Source: Mytilus galloprovincialis
Lineage: Eukaryota; Mollusca; Bivalvia; Mytilida; Mytilidae
Assembly (NCBI RefSeq): GCF_965363235.1
Contig: NC_134849.1
Span: 51,778,122 to 51,842,121, forward strand
Direction: 5' to 3'
DNA: 64,000 nucleotides
Under the pieces are notes generated by a model, which had not been told where the DNA came from, made no database searches, and saw only the letters and a list, made by a program, of their open reading frames with translations. Positions within the stretch are counted from its first letter, which is position 1. Each line of letters begins with the position of its first letter. Below, piece after piece: positions 55,600-64,000 of this stretch. Both the position numbers and the translations under genes were made by a program.

Positions 55600-56925
55600 G
55601 TTTATCAAATTCAATAATCTGTACAATTATGCAATTTTTACAAATTTTTGCAATAATATTTTATTTATTACGTAAATTATAGAATTAAGCTTAATGAAAG
55701 ATGAATGCATGCAAACAAAAATTTGATACACTGCTAATGTAAAACAAAAGTATAAAACAGTGTAAATTTTTGGCAAGAAATAGCCTTTTGTCATATGATC
55801 TGTATGGCGTCTCAATATTTCCACATATAACGTCGATTTTATTTAAATGATACATTCACCGAGTAAAACTTTGCATCGTTCAATGCAGTGTCACCGTGGT
55901 TGAATACTGACATTAAGTCCAAAAAACTGCTAATCCTTTAGGACATATTTGAATCCAAGGCCTATACGTTCCCTAAAATCATGACCCCCAATACTGTGAC
56001 TTCTGCGTCATTGTTTATGTTTCGACATCTGAACCGGTCATAATATGCCGCCGTTTTATCTACCTAAAATTATCCTCCAATTCCCTCGGTTTGTACCACT
56101 AAATAGTATGCTTATTAATTAAATGAAAACGCACATATTTGTTTTACTATTAAAAAACATTCAATTGAAATCCGCATTTTAGTTATATTTTGTTTTTGTA
56201 TTTTTGTATTTTTTTTGTATTAATGCTATCCTTTCAGGATCATTGTATCCTAAAGTTTTATATTTTTGTGAAGTGAAAGCATATTTATGCAGTGCATCTA
56301 TGTAAATTTTGATGTAAAATGTCAACCCTAAATTCAACTCAACGCAACTGCAAAACATGAATTTGCTAATCCGACAACAGAGTTTAGACAAGGAAAATTG
56401 TCTTAAAATTTATGAGTTAAAATGTCGGATATTGAGTTTAAAAATTGCCAATAGAAACAGAACTGGAACTCGATATTTAACTCATGTATGTGAAGTGAAG
56501 CTTTTCTGTTGGAAAAACATAAGAAATAAGGATAATTTATTTATATGTATATGAATGACGTTTGATTGAACGGACAATGATAAGACTATTTGCTCTTTTA
56601 ACACGATGGTGAAGGTTTACAATTGTATAAATATTTGTGAAAAAATATTCCCTTTTTCATATAATACAGAACAAATCGAGCTACACCAAAGCTTTATACC
56701 ATTCAAAAAATGTTCCAAAGTGAACTTGTAAACTATAAAATTCTTTTAATCATATGAGTTTCTTTTTTCTACTTACGATATGAATATGTATGTTAGCTGG
56801 ATTGATCATTTTAGCGTAGCTATATATAACATTCTAGCATATAACTATATGGAGGTTATTCCATAAAATAACAGTGTCATCTTCGGTTTTATCACATAAC
56901 GTTTTTCTTAATCCTAAAGATTGTA
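55600..56925. other. Intergenic, no gene seen
   Basis: No recognised repeat or gene. Confidence 0.4.
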
Positions 56926-56929
56926 AATA

Positions 56930-57125
56930 ACATAAGCAACACGACGGGTGCCACTTATAGAGCAGGATCTGCTTATCCTTTCAAAGCATTTGAGATCCCC
57001 CAGGGTTCTTGGTGGGATTCGTGCAACTCCGAAACAGTGGTGACGTTGCTTCGCTAAAAGTGAACGTAGCGTATTAAAGAGGACGTAACCGCTGTTTCGG
57101 AGTTCGGGGTTCGTGTTGTTCAATC
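56930..57125 (-). repeat. Repeat family E tail copy with insertion
   Basis: GAGCAGGATCTGCTTATCC and GGGTTCGTGTTGTTCAATC. The middle carries an inverted word pair (CAACTCCGAAACAG and CTGTTTCGGAGTTC). Confidence 0.65.
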
Positions 57126-57129
57126 TTCA

Positions 57130-58505
57130 ATAACCAATGATCAGGTAAAGTCGTAATTTGAAAAAAGAAAACCAAACAATAAACGGTTGGGCACCATCAT
57201 GGACAAATAGTTTTATTGATTGATGCGTGTTTATTTAAGGTCAAGTGGCAAATTAAAACAATATATAGAGTCTGCGAAGTCAGTCATTGGATGAAGAATG
57301 GAAATTTAGACTGTATTGGAAAACTAAGGTACAAAATGTATGTACGTGCACACGGCATCATTGGCAAGCATACCACATCCTTCTAATTTTATATATTACG
57401 CCAAAATTAAGACCTTTCATGCTATTTCCTTCATCAAAAATAACATTTTGTTTGGCCTACTTGTTAGAACTCATTCAAAAATATAAAGCTTGAATATTTT
57501 AACACGTCAGATTTGCGTTTGACAACTTTTGATGCATCATTTGAGCTTAAATCAAAAACATTGGATAGCAATTGAAATTCTACGTTAAACGATCATTGTT
57601 AACCAAAAAGTGGTGCGAAATCAATTGACGTATAACTGAGTTTTTACTTCCGCATAACCGCTCAGTATTAACTGGTTCATAGTGTCATTCTTATGTTTTA
57701 TATGTCGAGCTGGAAAATATGAGTACCTACTAGACTTGTTATTTTATATCAATATCCATGCTCTATGTCGGATACCTTGTCAGGTTTTTGTATTAGTCAA
57801 ATGATAATGTGTTTTTTTTTAAAGGATCATATTGACGGTGGATCTTTTGGTATTTCGTTTTAATCTATAATAATTCCCAGTATGTCCAGACCTATACATT
57901 TAGTATAGACTGTATTAGGCTTGATGACTTCATTTTTCTGTCAACGAAGTTTAACGTTGACAAAAATTGTACCCGTGTAATATAAGCCCAAATTTTAAAA
58001 TCCGTTTAGTTTAAACAATATGTTATTAATCAAAAGTGTACAAAATACAAAATAGAATTACTGGGATTCGGAAACAAGAAGAACTTATATAAATCCGTTT
58101 TAATGTGCTTCTCATTAGCAGGATGAAGATACGGAAAATAAGACGAGGTTCGATTACCATTTGGGAGAACTATAATTTCATTTGAACTTTCCGAATTAAA
58201 ATAACTCTTTATACATTTCGTGCGTTTGAAGTGCTAAAAGCGTGGAATGTATATATGCGTAGATTTGTTAGATCAGGCCTTGCGGTCATAAAACTTTCGA
58301 GCACGATTTTTGTACTCAGACTCGAGAATCAACCAATCTAAATGCTGGATTTCATGTTTCGAGCATGATTTGTGTGCTCCAAGCACTGAGCAAAGTTTTA
58401 TAACTTCAACCCCAGGTCAACTTTGCCTGATTGGCTATGTTGTTTTTAGGGGTTTTTTAAGAGTGGATATTTCTAAATTATTAGTATGGTCAATATATAT
58501 GATAT
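57130..58505. other. Intergenic, no gene seen
   Basis: No recognised feature. CGAGCACGATTTTTGTACTC (58299) and CGAGCATGATTTGTGTGCTC (58359) form a local duplication. Confidence 0.4.
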
Positions 58506-58508
58506 GAG

Positions 58509-60092
58509 ACTTAACCCATACAAATAGTGTTTTCGACAATAGATATGACATGAGATCATACCAACAAAACTAGTGTTTTAGACAAAAGACATGGCATGAG
58601 ACGTAAGCCACACAAATAGTGTTTATACCACAGACATGACATGAGACCTTACCCACACAAATTGTGTATTTGACAATAGACATGACTTAAGACATTATCC
58701 ACACAAATAGTTTTATAAACAATACACATGACATGCGACTTAACCCAGACAAACAGTGTGATAGATAATAGACATGACATGAGACCTTACCCACACACAC
58801 ACAGTGTTTTAGACAATAAACATGACATGAGACCTTACGTCCACAAATAGTGTTTTAGACAATATACATGCCATGAAACATTACCAGCACAAATAGAGTT
58901 TTATACAAAATACATGACATGCGACCTTACCCACACAAAAAGTGTTTTAGACAATAAACATGACTTAAGACATTATCTACACAAAATAGTGTTTAGACAA
59001 TAAATATGACATGAGATTTAACCCATACAAATAGTGTTTTCGACAATAGATATGACATGAGATCATACCCAACAAACAGTGTTTTAGACAATAAACATGA
59101 CATGAAACCTTACGTCCTCAAAGAGAGTTTAAGATAATAGACATGCCATGAAACATTATCAGCACAAACAGAGATTTAGACAATATGCATGCCATCAAAC
59201 ATTATCAGCACAAATAGAGATTTAGACAATATACATGCCATCAAACATTATCAGCACAAACAGAGATTTAGACAATATGCATGCCATCAAACATTATCAA
59301 CACAAATAGAGATTTAGACAATATACATGCCATGATACATTGTCCGCACAAATAGAGATTTAGACAATATACATGCCATCAAACATTATCAGCACAAATA
59401 GAGATTTAGACAATATACATGCCATGAAACATTGTCCGCACAAATAGAGATTTAGACAATATACATGCCATCAAACATTATCAGCACAAACAGAGATTTA
59501 GACAATATACATGCCATCAAACATTGTCCGCACAAATAGAGATTTATACAATAGATATGCCATCAAACATTGTCCACACAAATAGAGATTTAGACAATAT
59601 ACATGCCATCAAACATTGTCCGCACAAATAGAGATTTAGACAATAGACATGCCATGAAATATTGTCCGCACAAATAGAGATTTATAGAGTAGACATGCCA
59701 TCAAACATTGTCCACACAAATAGAGATTTAGACAATATACATGCCATCAAACATTGTCCGCACAAATAGAGATTTAGACAATATACATGCCATCAAACAC
59801 TGTCCGCACAAACAGAGATTTAGACAATAGACATGCCATCAAACAATGTCCGCACAAAGAGAGATTTAGACAATATGCATGCCATCAAACATTGTCCGCA
59901 CAAACAGAGATTTAGACAATAGACATACCATCTAACATTGTCCGCACAAATAGAGATTTAGACAATATACATGCCATCAAACATTGTCCGCACAAATAGA
60001 GATTTAGACAATATACATGCCATCAAACATTATCCGCACAAATAGAGTTTTAGACAAAAGACATGACATGCGACCCAACCCACACAAATATT
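58509..60092 (+). repeat. Satellite array, 46-bp unit, about 34 copies
   Basis: Two unit subfamilies. The left third is AAATAGTGTTTTAGACAATA with GACATGACATGAGACC. From about 59100 the units are AAATAGAGATTTAGACAATA with CATGCCATCAAACATTGTCC. Spacing is 46 bp (59581, 59627). The right part is more homogeneous, implying later expansion. The last unit returns to the left subfamily. Confidence 0.93.
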
Positions 60093-60099
60093 TTACTAA

Positions 60100-60510
60100 A
60101 GATTAACAATTTTGTAATATACATCTTTCCTTTGAGCCAAAACATTGAGTTTAATCATAATACTTATATTCCAATAAGTTACTATCGAATTTACAGATAT
60201 TCCAAAATATAATAAATATTTCAACATCTGAGAAAAAAAAACTTTCTGAAAATCTGCTGAATGCATAATACTTTTCGATTCTCGAATTCAAATAGCCCAA
60301 AGGTGTACTTATCATACCTTCCCTTTTCATTTGTGACTTTATGGATATTAATTCCTCTAAATATGTTTCTGTTTTTCTTTCTTCATGCAATCCTGCACAA
60401 ATATACTTTATGGTTAAAATAATTAATGTGAAAGGCATCTCGGGGTCGGCATTATGACAATTACTTAATCATGAGTAAACTAAAATGTGATTTTGATACA
60501 AACTGAGACA
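60100..60510. other. Intergenic, no gene seen
   Basis: A 95-codon minus-strand open frame (60151-60438) has no recognisable domain and is not called. Confidence 0.4.
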
Positions 60511-60514
60511 AAAA

Positions 60515-60675
60515 ACACATATGGAGCAGGATTTTCTTACCCTTTCGGGACAACCGAGATCACCAACTTTTTTTTTTTTTTTTTTTTTTTGTAGGATATG
60601 TGCTGCTTAGTTTTTGGTTTCTATGATATGTGTTAAATACTGTTGTTTGTCTTTCGGTCGTTTTTGGGAAGTTTA
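60515..60675 (-). repeat. Repeat family E copy with poly-T
   Basis: ATGGAGCAGGATTTTCTTACC, a T tract at 60569-60590, and TTGTCTTTCGGTCG. A diverged reverse copy. Confidence 0.5.
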
Positions 60676-61426
60676 CTATAGCAATACTTTCCTAAGGTGT
60701 CGGCCTCAAACTTCCGGTGACGAACTTTCGCAAATGTTCTGCTCCAAGATAATGTAGTACTAGCGTTTAAATACTGTTTCTAGGAAGATGCTTGGGAAAT
60801 GTTGGACCTTTTGAAAAGTTTACAGCTTGAATAAAAAAAGGAATGAATGTCCACCGACAGATCAGGTGAATTTAACATCATTTTGAAAATAGGTATCACT
60901 CGAGACTACTGTAACAGTTATAGTAGTTTCAAGTATCACAAACACTACTTCGCGGATTTGCCATGCGCTGAAGAGAAAATCAAAAGAAATCTACGCGAGA
61001 CATCGTTTCATTCATGAATATGTCATGAATGAACATTTTCCCGCGCAATTTGCACTACGTACGATATCTTCAATTTTTTTTTATTAAATATAAAGTAAAA
61101 GCCCGAGTGTATCAAAAGAATCCCGTATGCTGACATTACATGTTTATATTTTGACCAAGCCGTCGGATAATTGACAAGATTAATAATTTGATTGAACAAT
61201 TATACACAGGTGACAGAAATACTCGATAATCATATGGCTTATGTCACACGCCAAGGATGAGTAAAGGTAAATTCTGGCTATGATAGAAAGATGTTTGTTT
61301 TTGTCAAAACATCGATCGGAAGGTTTTGATGCCAAAAACATTTGAACACTTTTAAATTCCGCTATTTAAATACTAGCTATTTCACCCTCCAAAATGGGTA
61401 TTAGGACCTTTTCTAGTCCAGCATGC

Positions 61427-62919
61427 CAAGGCCGTAACTAGGCATATTATTTTAGTGAGGCAAAATAATTGAGCCGAGCGAAGCGAGGCGAAATTTTTTT
61501 TTGGAGGGTATGAAATGAATGGTGCAAAATCCTGCATTCTAGTCATTTCCAGAGATTTTGACAATGTTTTAAATTTGGACACTTTTTATATAAATTTTTC
61601 ATATTTAAAGACTTTTACTAACACCAAATTTTTAACAACTTTATTTAAATTTATATGTTAGATAATGATCCAAATATCAATTTGTGTCTGTTGTCAGAAC
61701 AAACATCGATTCAGTAGAGTTTGCCAATTTTTCTTCTAAGGCCGGTTTCGTCAAATCGTTTCAGTATATTTGGTCTGTTGACATACTTATCGCGATAAAC
61801 ATGGAGCATGCCAAGACTGCACAATCTCTCGCCACTTATGCATGCTCTTTTCCAAGTTTTCAGTCGCTTCAGGGCAGTCTGTTTCTAGCGGTAGCACACT
61901 ATCATCAACACAATAATCGTTGTCCTCTTCCAATTCCTTCTCCATCAGCAATTCGGTAGCAGCATCGGTAGTAACAGTTTTGTTTGCAAAAGGGAATTAA
62001 GCTTTCCTGTAAGCACCATCATACAGTCGCAGTTACAAAATATTAAACTCGCTTTTATGCTACCATAGAGTTAACAAATTAGGGATAGAATAAGATAAGA
62101 TACATGAATATGATTCTATCTATCTATCTATCCGGGAGTTTACGACGTTTACATGTAGTTCCGTAATTTAAAATTATTTCTTGAAATAGTCGATGGTATT
62201 TTAGTTCCAGAATCTATACAAATTTTGGGGTTAGGGGTTCGGGGTTTATACGATTCTGAAACCGCGAATATAAAAACACGAAATTCCGAAGTCCCGAATA
62301 AGTAAAGACAAAATCCCGTTTAAAAGATTTTACTTTTCTTCAATAAATTTTAAATTGGAACATGGAATGTTCTTTCAATTTTTAAGGTTAAGGAAACATG
62401 GATAAAAACTAATCCATGTATGTTTCATATTATTTATATTTTATTTATCTGTAACGAGAAAGATTAAAGTTGGTGAAACAGAGAAATGAATACGCAGACA
62501 GGATTGTACCCTTGCGATGCCCAGTACTTGATTTGTCAGTTTATTTATCGTTTTTTGGATTAGTTCTAATGAAGTTATATTCAATACTCAGACTCTGTTC
62601 ACAAAAAAATAGTTTACTAGAATTATTCCTTCTTTACCTTCAGTATCGCTTTTCCTTTTTCTGCAAGAGCCTGTTTTTAACCAGAGATTCATGATGCTTA
62701 TCGTTACTAGGTTAATGTAATCGAGAAACATCACTTGTTGAGATGCTGAGTTATATCCAGGAAGAATCATTAAAAAGGAATGATGACAAGTTATAGAAAT
62801 TAAGGTTGAGACAGAACAACAAATGACTATTATATTTATATATATATATAAAAAAAAATCTGTGTCGAAATTTTAGTGAGGCAATTGCCTCACTTGCCTC
62901 AATGGTAGTTACGGCCTTG
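61427..62919. mobile_element. 1.5-kb TIR transposon, non-autonomous or decayed
   Basis: Perfect 14-bp inverted ends CAAGGCCGTAACTA and TAGTTACGGCCTTG, flanked on both sides by CATGC (61422-61426 and 62920-62924), which looks like a 5-bp target duplication. Next to the ends are GAGGCAA words (TGAGGCAAAATAATTGAG; CAAGTGAGGCAATTGCCTCA in reverse). The interior has open stretches on both strands around 61684-61975, but no transposase could be identified. Confidence 0.72.
62110..62130 (+). repeat. Short (TCTA)n tract
   Basis: TCTATCTATCTATCTATC lies inside the TIR element. Confidence 0.7.
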
Positions 62920-62929
62920 CATGCTCACA

Positions 62930-63670
62930 GTAACGTGGATCGTACGTATCACAGCCTCCCCAGTGTTACGACGATTAACAATTACATTTGTACACAAATC
63001 GTTACAAGGATACGGCAGACAAGTCAGCTTCAGCTACTAAGAATAACTCAGTGTATCAAGACAAGTGCTGTAGTAATTATTTACATGACTAAATAAAATC
63101 TGTCCATGTAATAGCAAAATGACGTTCTTACTCTAAGTGCTTATAACCATGCAGTGGCAGATCCAGATCTTTTTAAGAGCCTTATACAGTCTTGGAATGG
63201 TTCAAAATGTTCTGCATGTAGATAAGCTTTTTCATATTTTAGAAGTTGCTCTAACATGCTATTATGCCTTAAATGTTTGCATGTGTGCTATATTTTTATT
63301 TGTGCTTAATTTTAGTTGTGCTTAAATTTTAGTTGTGCTTCAGCTTTGGTTTGTTTAGATATGTATTTTAATAGTGCTTTGCATTATTGCAATATGCCTG
63401 TGCTGTTATATATCTTGTCTGCATGTTGTGTGTTTTAATGTTGAGTTTGTTTGTATTGTTATATGAGAACCGAATCAAAATAAAACTATCGTATTCGTAT
63501 TCGTATTCGTATTTTTATCCTTAAACTTTGGTTTTATTCCTGGATCAGTATGATTCTTAAAGATTGACCTGTAATTAACAGTATGTCATCTCTACACAGA
63601 GAATGATTACTATAGTATACTAAATGAATGGCTGAAAAACAAAAATCTCAAATGTTATTGCCTCAAGGCT
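62930..63670. other. Intergenic, no gene seen
   Basis: A short (TATTCG)n-like tract is at 63490-63512. Near 63150, GCAGTGGCAGATCCAGATC is the start word of the 6205-type repeat. Confidence 0.4.
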
Positions 63671-63674
63671 AAAA

Positions 63675-63815
63675 AAAGAGGGACGAAAGATACCAGAGGG
63701 AGAGTCAAACTCATAGATAGAAAATAAACTGACAACGCCATGGCTAAAAATAAAAAGACAATCAGACAAATAATAGTACAGAAGACACAACATAGAAAAC
63801 TAAAGACTAAGCAAC
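63675..63815 (+). repeat. Repeat family E copy
   Basis: GAGGGACGAAAGATACCAGAG, GACAACGCCATGGCTAAAAA and CACAACATAGAAAACTAAAG. Confidence 0.85.
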
Positions 63816-64000
63816 AAATTTCACAGCATCAAATATAAAATGTGTTACAGGGTTATAAGCATCTCTATGAATCTAGTGTATATAAACTTTTTATTACTGT
63901 CGTCATACTGCTATTGTTATGTCCCCACTGTATTAATGTTTACCCTTTTTCTTCTGTAAGTATGTACGTCCCTTACTTGAACTTACGTCCGTACATCCCA

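Noticed and set aside
58509..60092. Regularly spaced repeats resembling a CRISPR array
   Set aside because: Whole 46-bp units are repeated with no unique spacers, and the genome is eukaryotic. It is a satellite.
61684..61959. 91-codon plus-strand frame in the TIR element
   Set aside because: The opposite strand is also open there, with a more protein-like acidic composition; neither matches a transposase I can name, so no gene is called.

Overview
The window is eukaryotic nuclear DNA, very AT-rich and crowded with dispersed repeats. It is most probably from a bivalve mollusc, and I think a mussel (Mytilus-like). The evidence is intron-containing genes with GT..AG borders, low gene density (three recognisable genes in 64 kb), and several repeat families I associate with mussel genomes, such as GATGTGGTATGATTGCCAATG, the repeat with the GGCCCTGTGGGCCC hairpin, and GCAGTGGCGGATCCAG. 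The species call is inference.

Layout. 1-340: a possible edge fragment of a coding region, unrecognised. 3148-4570 (minus): last coding exon of a class A (rhodopsin-like) GPCR. 4.7-22.8 kb: no recognised gene; instead tandem repeats, foldback elements, MITEs and microsatellites. 23.0-34.3 kb (minus) and 43.4-53.5 kb (plus): two SLC22-type organic ion transporter genes arranged head to head. Each has eight coding exons with identical phases; exons 2, 4, 5, 6 and 7 are identical in length (422, 132, 83, 118 and 73 nt). They are clearly an inverted gene duplication. The plus copy is intact (497 aa). The minus copy carries one extra base in its last exon that shifts the frame. 53.6-64 kb: repeats only, including a 1.6-kb satellite of 46-bp units and a TIR element at 61.4-62.9 kb.

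Repeats are the most unusual content. About ten copies of one dispersed family carry a hammerhead-ribozyme-like core (CTGATGA, stem II, GAA, stem III, UA). Two copies show the junction of a head-to-tail tandem unit, which is the layout of retrozymes. A 48-bp satellite in intron 3 of the plus transporter has grown from the inside of another dispersed family. Three large inverted-repeat elements (9.4-11.3, 20.1-21.7 and 47.7-48.7 kb) are built from arrays of short motifs that run inward from each end.

Functionally the two transporters would be plasma-membrane MFS carriers for small organic ions. The GPCR would be an orphan, probably a peptide receptor. Nothing in the sequence links the GPCR to the transporters beyond proximity.
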